Positions 1 to 11,895 of a stretch of 64,000 bases of DNA are shown piece by piece. The stretch comes from Sambucus nigra (lineage: Eukaryota > Streptophyta > Magnoliopsida > Dipsacales > Adoxaceae). The first letter of the stretch is position 1. Each line of letters starts with the position of its first letter. Where the stretch lies: the NCBI GenBank assembly GCA_949130495.1, contig OX422211.1:339207504-339271503 (forward strand), read 5' to 3'. A program made the translations under genes and the position numbers. The notes below the pieces were generated by a model. The model searched no databases. It saw only the letters and a program-made list of their open reading frames with translations, and was not told the origin of the DNA.

Positions 1-2340
1 TGGGTCTGGGGGATAGGTATACCCTCAAGGAAGATTTTGGACCAATCCGAGTGTTATTTCGAGCATACTTGGGGGGCCCGAATTGGGTATTAAGGGGAGA
101 TAGGGGATTAAGGTTTTTAATGGGATAATAAACCAACTTAATTAGGTATCCCATCCATTTTTTAGTTAACCTAACAGCCTTATATCTTCTGGAGAAGTTG
201 CCAAAGTTGGAGAAGAAAAGAGGAACAAAGGCTCAAGGGAGAAGGCTTCTATCATCTTTAAAGGAAATAATTTTCTTGCAAACACTTTAATAATATGTTT
301 CTTGATTCATATGCATGTCTCTTATACCAATTTCAGGTTATAATTTTGATTGGAGATTAAAATATAAATGGATTTGGATCTAGGGTTGTTTAAAATTTAT
401 TGATAATAAATTGTGTTTTAAGAATAAAATACGTTTGTGACAAACTCGAAATTGATATCATTTAAATTGGAGAAATTTCCACTAGAATCCATGTGATAGG
501 ATTAATGTTTATGGTTGAATTCAAATAATGTATTGATCTTACTATGCTGGGAATATTTAGATGAGAGTTATGGACTTGTTGGGTTTAAACAACTTGAGAT
601 GTTTATGATCCAATTACTTGAATTTGTGGGGGCTATCATGCATAGATTGGTTATAGAATGATGTAGACACGTTTGCTTGACTATAATAGAGTTAATGTTA
701 TTGAAACTGAATTGTAAAAGCCTTAAAAATGAGTATGGAATTTCGAAGAAGAAACATTTATTGAAAAAATTTGCAAATCTGGGCTCACTATCAAAAGCGA
801 ATCGATTCGGCCTTCAAGGTGAATCGATTTGGCTCTAAGGGAGAATCTATTTGTCCCTTGGACCTAGGTCGGGGTTAGACTATGAAAAGATTCGGGGGAT
901 TTTTACGAGTCCAAATGAGTATATTGGACGTTCTCCAAGTCAAGGGATATTTAATTAAAAATGGATTTGTGTCGTTATCTCATAAATGGTGAATTTAATA
1001 ATCAACTAGAGTGTTAATATTCAAGACGACAATTTATATTTTGAGAATGATGAAATCAAATCATGGTAGTTATGAGGATAATTACCTAAACATGTTGTGT
1101 GATATATGTATATATTTAGTATTTATGTAAACATGCCCGTGTTCATGGAAAAGCCTATCAGTTTGGGTTACGTACGTCGTCGGACCTGTAACACGCGCTA
1201 GCACAGGTGGGCAAGGAGTAATGTAGGTCATTATTTTAGGTCATAAATTCAGGGGCACTACTTTGTGATGAGAGAAATGGGATGGACGGATCCACTCTCA
1301 TAGTCGGGGTATGGGCGTGAGATGGTGTACTGCGTAGTGACCGTCCCACTTATATGTGTTTTGCTTACATTCGTTTAGAGAGGGACTCTTTTGGACTTAC
1401 CAATAGAGCACAAGTTAGACACTAAAGGTAGATGCCTTTATGTGCCGTATAAACTTCTTTAGATTGATTAATAATGAATCAATGTAGTTTAATGATGTAG
1501 ACCACTATTAATGAACACAACGCTACGTAAAATACATAACATGATGTGATGGTAGTACCGTGGGGTAGTATTGTTGGGTTAGTCTTTGGGAACAAGATTA
1601 TATGTGTAGGTTTTTACCTCCCGATTATATGTGGGCTTGTGGCCCTTAATATTGTTATCTTAGCATAGAGACTAAATCATATGTTAGGCTTGGGTTGAAA
1701 ATGTATATAGTATTACACTTAGATGAGGGGTGAGATACTTACTGCATGTGAGAGCCGATATGCGGTATGTTATGTGAATTAACTGCATTATTATGCATTA
1801 ATTTTGTAAGTAATTCTTATAATTTTAGAGAACTAACCCAAATTATAAAATGTTTTTCCTCCCAGGTTATCCTAAACAGGAATAGCAGGTCTCACAGGGG
1901 ATCAGACTTGCAGTTGCATGGCTTAGTAGAGGATTTAGCTCTTTGATTCAAGTATAAGTTGCTACTTTTTATTTTATTTCAGTTTTTATATCCTAGAGAT
2001 TGTATGAGCATAAGACCGAGATTTATTTATTTCAGTAAGTTATTTCTAGTTAAGTTTGGAACAGATGTTTTATGATTTATGAGAATTAGGACTTACACTA
2101 TCTGTTTACTATTTCATGTTGATTTATTGTGCGTTGATGTTTTAAACCAAAATTATATTTGTAGGGTTGATGTTGGGAATTGTATATATTATTAGGAGAG
2201 CCCCATATTTGGCATAACCTTTATGTGAAAAATGGGGATTGATACAATTCCCGCCACATTTGGCTCCGACCCTAGTGTGTATAGCCAATTATATATCTAT
2301 CTATATACACGTTATATAAAATAGTGTTAAAATAATACGA
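1..2340. other. LTR-like AT-rich sequence, no gene
   Basis: No open reading frame with recognisable content. The composition and phrasing (short GC-richer blocks in AT-rich sequence, a splice-acceptor-like stretch near 1850-1890, a T-rich tail near 2000-2150) resemble the long LTRs of chromovirus elements such as the one at 39.35-48.94 kb. I cannot find paired ends, a primer-binding site or a target duplication. It could be a truncated LTR running in from the left edge of the window. Classification is inference only. Confidence 0.25.
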
Positions 2341-2403
2341 CTAAATATAATTTCACACTACAAGAATCGAACGAATCCATTAATAGTTAGTTCGCCTAGA
2401 GCC

Positions 2404-3060
2404 CTTTTGATGGCATTGCAGATAATGCCCTGACCCGAATAATTAGAACTGACAAAAGAGGGAAGATGACAGGTGTCGGATCATAAATGCTAAAAACCAA
2501 ATTAAAACACATTGCACCTCTCGTAGGTGAGATCTCTTCAGTGATGAATCACATCTCGAGCCAAGAGGCGACTCGGTGCAACATAAATGGTGATGTTCAG
2601 GAGATTAAGAATAACCTGGGAGTGTTGGCGAGTGAAATTTGAAGCCTAATGTCCTTATTTACTCAAGGTTTTTGGCAACCAATGCCTCCTCATAGTTGTA
2701 CCTACCCTCCTTCTCAAGGTTTCCCCATCCTCAATCTCAAGAATTTCCCTCCCAAATGTCGCCTCCTTTAGTATTCCCCTCCCCAGTGCCTCCATCTATC
2801 AAGCTCCCTCGACCATCTCCATACACTCACATTGACTATGACGAGCAATACTATTTTAAGGACTTGACCAATAACATGATTATTAGAACTCGCACACTCA
2901 TTTCCTTGAATGTCAAAACTACCATTCACAATAACCCTTCCTAAATGGGCGAGGTTAAGATAATGGTTGATGACATATACAACAGTTATGGAGAAATGCT
3001 TGTGCATGTTGATAGCGGAGAAGGGATACTGAAATACAATCATCATTGTTTTATCCCTTG
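2404..3060 (+). pseudogene. Proline-rich ORF remnant near the CACTA 5' end
   Basis: Short frames can be read through interruptions: a charged N-terminal part (about 2404-2640), then a proline/serine-rich segment (about 2696-2830, with PPSQGFPHPQSQEFPSQ) and a segment ending near 3060. It is not clearly a known domain. Position just inside the CACTA end suggests an element-encoded accessory protein, but a retroviral gag-like origin is equally possible. Several stop codons show it is not functional. Confidence 0.3.
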
Positions 3061-3339
3061 ATTAGTTTATTTATTGGTCAAGCCTAGGCTATGAACAGTG
3101 TTTAATTTGAGAACAAATTGTAATAATTCATTTATTTAAATTTTATGGGCCATTTGTTGACATATTTAGTATATGCAATATGAAATTAAGTTTAAGTTGT
3201 TTAATTTGAGTTTAAGTTGTGTTGAATAATTTTAATGAATTATGAATCGTGCGTTCTTTTATGCAACATGACCTTTTTTTTAACCTATTAATATAGGTGA
3301 ATTAAATTTTGAAGATTATTTAATAGATTTTCCACAATA

Positions 3340-5935
3340 CAAAGAATGGATGGTGGAGCGTAATTGAATATCTGATAATCATGTAAAGAGCTTTTAAGAA
3401 TATATAAAATATGCATATATAAATCTTAAAAATGATAAGATTTTGTGTTCGTGCACTCGTTGTATGAACGAATTATTAAAGTCTTTAGAATACATTTCGA
3501 TTACTAAAGTGGGGAATTTTGCAAGACTAGATATGGACATACCATGGTGAAAAGAATGTACCTTATGTTCTGAAAGAATTACCGCTACCTGGCCGCATAA
3601 TGGAATCACACTGAGTGGAAGTGGTACATGATTCGTCAACACCTTATCCTTTGGCCGACCTAATTAACGATGCTTACGAATCCACCACCAACCCATGGAT
3701 ATAAATAATGTGCATTATGAACAAATCAATGAATACATTGATGCTTAATTATCAGAAGATTAGAAATACATACGATTGAAAGCCGACGCGACTAAACCGT
3801 TGTATAAAGATTGTGATGACGATCACTGATATTATATACAATAATTGGTTTACATAATTTGAAGAGTAAATTTAGTTTGTTGGTCAATAGTGTAACCAGA
3901 ATTCTTAAGTGGGTTAAAGACATTCTCCCAAAAAAGAACACGTTATTAGATAATTTTCTTATCATGAATAAGAGATTGATAGGTTTGGGTTTGAAGTACA
4001 AATATTTTCATGCATGCAATTATGATATTCTATTGTATCACAAAGAGCACGAAGAGAAGGAAGTGTGTCATGTATGAAGTGAGGCTAGATATGTGAGTTG
4101 TGAGAATGGAAAAGATAAGACTGCAAAATATCGCAAATACTCACAAGTTCTACATAAAGTTTTGAAGTATTTTCCCCTAGGGCCACGATTAAAATGGATT
4201 TTTACTATATCGTGGATAAAAGAGTCCCTGACATGGAATGCTCGATGCGAAGTTGATGAGAATATCATGCGTCACCCGGTTGATTCACTCATCTAACAAT
4301 TTTTAAATGTACAACACTATGAATATGCAAAGGAACCTCACAATGTCCGTATTTCATTATCAACTGATGGTTTTAAAACTTTCGGTAATTTAAGAATTAA
4401 CAAGAGTTTTAGTTCTTATGGCGCCTTTAAGTCTCCCTCCAAGACTTTTCATGAGACAAGAGTTCACATTATTTTCATTATTGATACTCGGACCAAAGGC
4501 TCCCGGTGATGATATTGACATATTCTTATCCCCATTAATCTAAGAACTCAAAGAGTTGTGGGATAAAGGCATGTGGGAGTTTGACTTTTATAAGGGTGAA
4601 GATTTCACACTTAAAGTAGTGGTGATGTGGGAGATCCACGACCTTCCTGGATCTTATCCGATTGCAATGTTCATAATTATTATGGATATCCCATATGTGG
4701 GGAGGAAACTGGAGCCACTTGGATACATTATAGTGGTAAGATGAGTATGGGTCACCGTATATTTCTATCGATCAGTCACCTTTTTAGGAACAAAGAGTCT
4801 AACTTTATGTCGGTCGATCACGAGCATAGGACGAAACATGTTTGGCTTTCTCGACAGTAGATCGAGGAGAAGGTAAAGGCTGCGACTGCGAGGAATACGT
4901 ATATAGGAAAAAACCCTCAATTTTTAAACCTAAAGTGTAAAGCTAGGGAGGATCCAAACGATCCTAGTAAAATGAAGGCATGCTAAGGATGATCAATATT
5001 TTTTAACTTGTCGTATTAGAAAGATCATCATATAAGGGATGTAATTAATGTGATGCACATGGAGAAGAATGTTATGAAATATAGGATAGGACCATGTATG
5101 GGTGGATCTCATTCAAAAGATAGAGAGCGGGCACGCTGCTGAGATTTACAAAAGAAAAAAATATGGTTAAAAAATTACCCTCCAACGAGAAGAATTTCTA
5201 TCCCCTAGCTACTATTGAGAAAAATATCCTCCTAGACTTTGTGTTCAACTTACAGACTTCCACTATTTGTTCCAGTAATTTATGCAGGGTAGTAAGCTAC
5301 TAAACAAATGACCTAAAATAGTACAAGTATTACCACCGACACATCATCATTTTAATCCCTCTATTGTTTAGGCATTGCTTCTTAGAGCACAAAGATCGCC
5401 ACATGGAAATTATGAAAATAAGTTTATGATTTACACTACTTTGTGCAAAAGTTGTAAACACAAAGAACATCAAAGCTGCGAAATCAACTTTAGCCAAGGC
5501 AATTTGTGTATTAGAAAAATATTTCCCTTCGCCATTCTTCGATATCAGCATCCACCTACTTGTGCATTTATGAGATGAGGCTTAGTTATGTGGTTCCATT
5601 AGGTATCGCTGGATGAATCATTTTGAGAGAATGATAAAAACCTTCAATGATTACGTTAAGTATACACGGTATATTATAGGGTCAATTGCTGAAGAATACA
5701 TAACTGTGGAATCATCGTTATATGCTCGGGAATATTTGCTAGAACATAAGCTGAGGAGGTTCAATCCTTATGGAGAATGAGTGTTTGAGGAACCCGATAA
5801 GTTTGAGGATAAATTGACTTTTGGGAACCCTAAAGAGGTGAGACTAGCTAACCTATAATACAAGCAAGCAGCTCGTTACGTATTCGAATCGCAAAATGAA
5901 GTTAAAAATTGGAGATAGTAAGTACCTACATAATT
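3340..5935 (+). pseudogene. TNP2-like CACTA transposase, broken
   Basis: Segments match the plant TNP2 transposase in order. The N-terminal transposase-associated domain lies at about 3343-3600. An anchor stretch DILPKKNTLLDNFLIMNKRL follows near 3918-3977. Near 4360 comes STDGFKTFGNL (family form: SDGFNPFGN). The block at 4500-4860 carries a decayed VVVMWEIHDLPGSYP (family form: MWTVNDFPAYG) and a GHRIFL motif (family form: GHRRFLP). The DUF4218-like part (about 5380-5935) includes MIKTFNDYVKYTR and SIAEEYITVESS. TNP2 proteins cut and paste the element by binding its termini. Many stops and frameshifts make this copy inactive. Confidence 0.75.
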
Positions 5936-6354
5936 GACTGAATTATTCTTGTTTGATTATATGTATTATCGATATTATGATCTAAACTCTAAAATTTACA
6001 TTTAGGACGTACGAGAATGAAATTGCCCAAAATTAGAGGAGAAATTGCACAATGAATGATTTTAGGGCATGGATCTCAAAAGAGGTCATTTCCACCGCTT
6101 ATGTGTGCGGTTATTTATTCATGTGTGGGGAAAACATGCCATAATACAAATTCATTAATAAATGTAGCTTCTAAAAATAGATGATGTCTTTTCAAGGCTT
6201 TCACGTCTAGCAAGAGGTCCATATTTCATGCGAAAAAGTTTAAGAAATTATGCACTAACGGTTTTGATCTCGTTTCAGGAAAAGCTTCTAATGTAAAACA
6301 ATAGAATTTCAATTTATCCCTTGACTACCCGTGTCACTAGAAAAGTGATAAAAA

Positions 6355-6745
6355 TCCAAATGATACAGTGTTAACCTATTATGGGATTGTCCAATAAATC
6401 CTGGAACTTAATTATTTAGATTTCACAAAATCATATTCTATTGTAATTGGAGGACACTACGAATGCTTGTAAAGTTGATCCTGACTTAAAACTTATCATG
6501 ATATATCTATCAAAGACAAAGAGTAAAGATCGCATAGTTGACAAGCCTTTTATTTGTGCCTTTTAGAATGTAAAGAAGGTATTCTACTCAAAGCTTATAA
6601 ACGAAGGATAGTGGTCTATTATTGTGCATGCCCCAAAGGGTATGACTGCTTAAGGAGAAGCATTATAGTCTCCTTAAGAGTTATAGTTTTCTATTGATGA
6701 TAACCATTATTTGAAGGATCTTTTAATTGATTTAGAGGAAGATTG
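6355..6745 (+). pseudogene. DUF4216 region of CACTA transposase, broken
   Basis: Readable pieces in neighbouring frames include NPNDTVLTYYGIVQ, then a cysteine/tryptophan-containing stretch, then SIIVHAPKG. These match the C-terminal DUF4216 domain of TNP2-type transposases. The homologous part of the 14.0-kb copy reads MTYYGVIQNVFELKYVNF and SIVLHAPKH, which confirms the assignment within this window. Stops interrupt it. Confidence 0.65.
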
Positions 6746-6776
6746 AGTATCAAAATATTAGTTTACCATTGAAATC

Positions 6777-7000
6777 CACTATAAGAAAAATATCAATTCG
6801 CGATAATTTTATTAGTGATTAATCATTTATTTCCACTAAAACGTATATTTTGTTGCAAAATTATCTTTGCCACTAAAATATAATGTATTAGTGGCAACAA
6901 ATTAAAATCACCACTAATTTTATCACTAAATGTTAAGTGCGAAGAATTAGACATTTAGCAGGAACACAAAATTCTAATTAGTTACAAATTTAAAATATTT
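6777..7000 (+). repeat. CACTA terminal and subterminal repeats
   Basis: The terminus CACTATAAGAAAAATATC is followed by multiple direct and inverted copies of a CCACTAA-type motif near 6830, 6870, 6890, 6912 and 7002. This arrangement is where CACTA transposases bind. Confidence 0.55.
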
Positions 7001-7295
7001 GCCACTAATGCATGTTCATTAATATCAAATATTCTAGTTTACCATAAAAAAACATCTCAAATACACTCTATTTACCCTCCAAAATTAATTTCTACAAAAA
7101 AAATTAGGACCATTCCCCCAAAATACACTCAAAATGGACCTCTCCCATTCATCCCCCAAATCCACTTCATCATTCATTCATCCCCCAAATTTTATTAGCA
7201 GGTACGTTTTATCTTTTTCTACCAGTATTATTTGTTACTATACAGTTTTCCCAAATCCTCTGACTTGCTATGAGTTTGATTTCCCAAAATCCTTT

Positions 7296-7930
7296 GATTT
7301 TGCTTTTGAGTTTAGCAGGTGGTTCGGGCTGATTTTGCCCCGGTTGTCTGATTTTGCGGAGATTAAATTGGAAGATTCCGGTATTATTCTAAATTTCGTG
7401 AAACAAAAGTAAAGAATTTGATATGCTTATGATAATAGTAGTACTGCCATTGACAAAAAGAATAAATGTATAAATTATTTAGATTTTGCATTTATCTCTT
7501 GCTCCTAAATAGTGAATCCAGACCTTACTTAACATCAAAATGTAAAATAACACATGAAATCGTTATTAGTTGGAAAAGATTTCTTAAACATGAATCCGCA
7601 TTTTATTTGTTAAACATGATTTTGCTCCGGTCTGATTTTGCATTTAAAAGATTTGCTTTGGTTGGATTAGCAGGTGCTCCGGGCTGATTTTCCTTCGGTC
7701 TAATTTTTCTTTGGTCTGATTTTGCATCCGTTTAATTTTGCTCCGATCTGATTTTGTGTTTAGAATATTTGCTCCTATCGGATTAACTGGTGCTTTGCCT
7801 TTACGAAATCATCTCTTCATACATTGCTTTTGTGTTTGTTCTGATCGGATATTTCATTTGCATTTGCATTTGCTCTGGTCGGATTAACAGGTGTTGCGGT
7901 CGGATCGTACACTTTGCCTTGCTACGAGGA
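7296..7930 (+). repeat. Degenerate short tandem repeats (TCTGATTTTGC type)
   Basis: Repeated, diverged copies of a unit built around GGTCTGATTTTGC and GGATTAACAGGTGCTCCGG occur between about 7300 and 7930. An open frame (7134-7412) overlaps the beginning but has no recognisable domain, and a second (7466-7687) is just repeat read-through. I regard both as non-coding. Confidence 0.45.
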
Positions 7931-8045
7931 GTTTGATTTTCTACGAGGGGTTTGATTTTCTAAAGATGCGTTATATTTTGACATATAGTTTTGTGATTTA
8001 AAAATTTTCCTAGTGTTTAGTGATAGTTTTAATTTTAGATTATAC

Positions 8046-8200
8046 ATTTTATGGATTATGAAAATATGACAACAAAATTTTCATTTACACTTTTAGTGGT
8101 AGTGTATCCGCGCCAGTGGTATTAATGTATTTGTCACCAAAAATAGGGGCTAAATGTATAAATGAAAATTTTGTTGTCCTTTTTTCATAAACTGCATTAC
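8046..8200. repeat. Inverted repeat, about 40-bp arms
   Basis: The left arm near 8050-8092 and right arm near 8157-8198 are imperfect reverse complements (shared core GACAACAAAATTTTCATTTA), separated by about 65 bp containing TTTAGTGGTAGTG. It could be a small MITE or an internal hairpin of the CACTA element. Confidence 0.5.
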
Positions 8201-8270
8201 TACAAGTCCTAAATTTACAAAGTCCCTTTAATTTCACTCTTGCCTATGATTCACGAATTAATTTATATGT

Positions 8271-8317
<47 letters not shown>
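8271..8317. repeat. (AC)n(AT)n microsatellite
   Basis: About 27 bp of AC repeat runs directly into about 20 bp of AT repeat. Confidence 0.95.
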
Positions 8318-8825
8318 AAGGTTGTAGTGTATGGTTAGAGGAATTGTTGTTGTTCAGACTATTGGGTTTAAGTTGATATGGTATTTCTTATATGTTTGTG
8401 ATAAACTGATATGTTTGTTTAGCAACACTTTATTGCTATTTGGGGATGATTTGGGGGATTTTTTAAGACTCATATTAGTGCTCTACTTTTTTATTTGAAT
8501 TTTAAGTCAGAATTTTAAATCAGCAAAACATGTTTATTATTGTGTTTGAATGAATGTATTTAATTAAATTTAGATTTAATATTCAAATTGAAATGTAATT
8601 TTGACTCTTGGAGAACCTATCGAGGAGGTGTGTGAAGAGCTGAATGAGGAGGTGCCTATTTAAATTATAAGTAAATATTGTTTCAACATATAAAGTTATG
8701 AAACAATAATAACAATAATAAAGATATGTATCATTGAATTGCATAAGCAATAATAACAATTTCTGTCTGAATTATAAGTTCATTAGTTTTATGTTGATGC
8801 ATTTTTGTTATCGTGTGATATAGGG

Positions 8826-9470
8826 TCATTGGGATGGATAAGAGCGGATGAATCACCCAAATAGAATTAGTAGTGCGTATCGAGATGGTGTTAAACAATT
8901 TCTTGATTTTGCCTTTGCAAATATTTAGACAAATGGTAATATTAAGTGTCTGTGTAAGAAATATAATAACTTTTATCGGAGGAGTCGTCAAGATGTCTAG
9001 CGTAATATGATTATAGATGGCATTGTATCGAGTTATACTAGGTGGATATATCATGGGGAATCATTGTTATTGCCCAATGACAATACTTATGATTACAATG
9101 AGCATGCGTTTAAAGATCGAGAAAAAGATAGTATGGGCAAGAAAATAAAGATAGAGACGTGTTTGTGCAAGATGATATGGAGGGAATGTTACATGATATC
9201 TTTAATGGGTCCTACAACAATGACATTCTCAGATATGAATTTGATAGATATGCCACTCAAGGCAATGAGAACAAAGAGGAAAAGTTTACTAGATTAGCTG
9301 GGGGCTTCTGAATTCTCGTTCATGGACACTTCCTACTTTTGGTAGATCGTTCGCCTCTATGGGATACCTAGCAGTATCACTTGAGTTCAGAATGTTTGTT
9401 TTACGGGTTATTTATGACATACCATGTGGAAGCCCCTATACTGCTCTCTACAACCTTCCACCGGCTGACT
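8826..9470 (+). pseudogene. CACTA transposase N-terminal domain, truncated
   Basis: Frames read GWIRADESPK, then YRDGVKQFLDFAFAN, NGNIKCLCKKYNN, MIIDGIVSSYTRWIYHGES and, in another frame, DDMEGMLHDIFNGS. This is the order of the plant transposase-associated domain: the MD-W start, a GV-FL-FA helix, a CxC zinc-type motif, and the W-x-HGE end. Stops interrupt the first half. The stretch 9007-9297 is open but runs out of frame with the family after HGE. The remainder of the protein is missing. Confidence 0.65.
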
Positions 9471-9519
9471 AAATATAGTTCTTCAATTTGATTTTCATCT
9501 CCGTTTCAAGGTATATAAT

Positions 9520-9848
9520 TGACATGAATCGAGGGCATTTTTTGTCATTTTTTGGCATATTAGTAGCTCAGTTCCTTTTTATTATTTTAGTTATTTTTAT
9601 TTATTTTTTTTGTTTCTTATTTGTAAGTTGGGACATAGGTGAGCACAAATGGGTATTAGGCTTATTTGTAAAGTGGGAGTCCCACATTGGTTAGAGAACC
9701 ATTTAATGCTCCCCTTCCCCACTTATAAATAGACCCCTTGTAACCTCATTTGAAGTAGACCTTGATTTGGAATATAGAAAATAGCTATTTCTCTCCCTAA
9801 AAGTGTGTGTTAGATATGTTAGGAGCCTTTGACGTGTGGTTTACGTCA
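9520..9848 (+). repeat. 5' LTR of TR-GAG copy 1
   Basis: Aligns by eye with 11896-12206. It includes the shared blocks GAGCACAAATGGGTATTAGG, CCCACATTGGTTAGAGAAC and the promoter-like ACTTATAAATAGACCCC near 9720. Confidence 0.9.
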
Positions 9849-9851
9849 AAT

Positions 9852-9863
9852 TGGTATCAGAGC
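9852..9863 (+). other. Primer-binding site (initiator Met tRNA)
   Basis: TGGTATCAGAGC, three bases after the LTR end, is the sequence complementary to the 3' end of plant initiator methionine tRNA, used to prime reverse transcription. Confidence 0.9.
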
Positions 9864-9929
9864 GGGTGAAGCCCTACATTGGTGCTAGTGTGTTGGTGAT
9901 TTTTTTTTTCAAATCGTGCGCTATCTTCA

Positions 9930-11860
9930 ATGGATCCCAAGAAATCCAAACAACCACAATAAGATGAGAATTTCAAATTGAAGCAACAAGTGGAGGAATT
10001 GAGGTGACAAGTAGCCCAACTCCTTGCGAACCAAGAAGCCCCACCTTCCATCCACCCCTTCCCGCTGGCCTAAACCCTAGTTCTACTACCCATGTTGCCT
10101 CAACCCAAAGAGGCCCCCAAACCCTAACCCCCTCAGCCCACCCTACCCATTTCGGCACCACCCAGCCCCTACCAAACCCCCTCATGACCCTTGTTGTTGC
10201 AAAAAAAATACTACCCCTGTCGCAGCCCACAAACCCACGGCACATCACCCCAGCCCCACCCCACCGCCCCCTACAACCCATCACCCTTCCCGCCACACCC
10301 AGTTGGATCCCTCCCCCTTCCTGTCGAACCCCTCAAACCCCCTCCCATATTCCCTAAGTACCGAAACCTCAATATGTCCCCAAATCCACCCCCAAAAATG
10401 GTCCCAACCCGGTTTGAACCCCTAACCCTACCCGTAACATCTCCCATTAAACTCAAAAAATTAGCCCCATTATACCGAACTAAACCCACCCCCGTTCTTG
10501 CGGACGCCCACTTCACACATTCCCCGATTCACTTTCGACCCTACTTGACCCCTATTTTTACCTTACCAAAACCCACCTGACCCAAATTTAAACCCTCACC
10601 TATTGAGTCGCGACCCAACCTCACACCCAACCCAATTTTTTTGCCATCTAAGTGTCTACCCCCACCCTACAGGTTCTTCGAACACCCCGGAGCCCCTAAC
10701 CACCCTACCCGATCCCCCAATCAGCCCTTACCCCGCCTTCACACCATGCACCATCCTACCACTCCCTTTCACTACTATGTTCGGGTTCCTCTTCATCCTC
10801 TTCCAAGTTTGGGGATAGCCACCCCAGTATTTTGGATTAGATACCTCCACCACCGCCTGATGCTCCCGACACGCTCCACATCGAAACCGACGCTATTTCT
10901 ACTATGGCACACTTGTCCATTTGATTAGCGCTTGCCTCACTATCCCCAGCACAACCACCCTCTTCATCCACCGCCTGCACAGATGTTTCCCCCACCTATT
11001 GATGTTGTTCCACATGCTCCAGGCAATTTGATGGGTCTCGATGAGCATCAGGACGAGGGTCCCCTCGCTATGGACCTTTAGTTGCTCTCCAAGATCCTCC
11101 ACGGAGATATTCGCATAGACATGCCCATGTTTGACGGGGGGTTCTCTCCAGATGCCATGGTTGTTTGGTTAGCTTCGATGGAATTAGTTTTTGAGTACAA
11201 GGTTTGGTGGAACGACCTCTATTATCACCGTACGGCGACCGGATTACCTCCTATTCAGACTTGGACAGAGTCAAGGGCTTCCTTGTAGGCGTCCTTCATT
11301 CCACCTACCTACGAGGGCGACCTCTTTGCTCGCATTCAATCTCTCAGGCATGACACCTTATCAGTCATGGAGTACACAAAGCAGTTTCATATTTTATGCA
11401 CCAGAGAGCGCCTACTCGAGCCGAGACAGAGGATCAGCGAATCAACCACTATATATTGGGTTTGCAGTCGCATATTCAGCATGACCCGAGTCTGAGAGAG
11501 ATACCGACCTTCTTGAAAGAAGTCGAGTCCGCGGCCAAAGTTGAGGCTTATCACACATAGCCCGCAGCTCTCCTAACCTCTCGGACTCCGCTTACTCCGA
11601 TGACTACCTCATCTCCTCCTACAGCAACGCCTTTAGCTCCTACTTCGGTTACTCCCACTGCCCCTCCCCAAGGGCCTCCGATCTTCCGATGCTATAACTG
11701 TGGCAAAGTTGGTATTCGAGCTTCTGATTTGTATCTCCCTCGATGCCGTGCATTATTGGTGATGGATCATTCACCAGACTATTTGGACGCGCTCGAGGAG
11801 CTTCCTCAACATGCCCTGATTATAGTTTTGGAGGGTGATTTCATTGGCCTCCCCCTTTGA
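9930..11860 (+). pseudogene. gag polyprotein remnant of TR-GAG copy 1
   Basis: The frame starts with ATG at 9930 (MDPKKSKQPQ) and soon meets stops. A long proline-rich stretch covers 10.0-10.9 kb. A capsid-like part at 11.09-11.28 kb reads DIRIDMPMFDGGFSPDAMVV, matching the plant gypsy gag pattern for the region before the W-L-x-x-E helix. The 11.40-11.56 kb part reads NHYILGLQSHIQHDPSLREI. At 11,690-11,730 there is a nucleocapsid zinc knuckle CYNCGKVGIRASDL in which the His is Ile and the fourth Cys is Leu. The frame then passes directly into a short sequence next to the purine tract, showing where pol is missing. Confidence 0.8.
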
Positions 11861-11882
11861 GTTCGAGGACGAACTCTTTTTC

Positions 11883-11895
11883 AAGGAGGGGAGAT
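11883..11895 (+). other. Polypurine tract of TR-GAG copy 1
   Basis: AAGGAGGGGAGAT immediately precedes the 3' LTR start, the expected primer for plus-strand synthesis. Confidence 0.85.

Larger units (their letters stand above)
2356..6760 (+). mobile_element. Decayed CACTA (En/Spm) DNA transposon 1
   Basis: The left end carries CACTACAAGAATCGAACG (2356-2373), the hallmark CACTA terminal sequence. Downstream on the same strand are pieces of a TNP2-type transposase (about 3340-5930) and of the DUF4216 region that usually follows it (about 6355-6745), in normal order. Frames are broken many times. A reverse-complement right terminus was not found before the next CACTA end at 6777, so the right boundary is approximate and the element is probably truncated. 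Confidence 0.7.
6777..9519 (+). mobile_element. CACTA transposon 2, 5' portion interrupted by a retrotransposon
   Basis: Begins with CACTATAAGAAAAATATC (6777-6794) followed by a subterminal block with repeated CCACTAA / TTAGTGG motifs (6820-6990), the binding-site arrays typical of CACTA ends. About 2 kb of low-complexity sequence precedes a transposase-associated domain remnant (8826-9300). Coding similarity fades near 9470 and the gag-only LTR element inserts at 9520. I do not recognise TNP2 sequence after the insertion (12,207 on), so the right part of this element is missing or unrecognisable. Confidence 0.55.

Noticed and set aside
2263..2300. Possible primer-binding site after the 1-2340 LTR-like block
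   Set aside because: TTTGGCTCCGACC does not match a usual plant tRNA primer site and there is no adjacent LTR end with CA.
10004..10580. Proline-rich open frames on + and their minus-strand shadows
   Set aside because: They are low-complexity gag sequence of the TR-GAG element in mixed frames, not separate genes.
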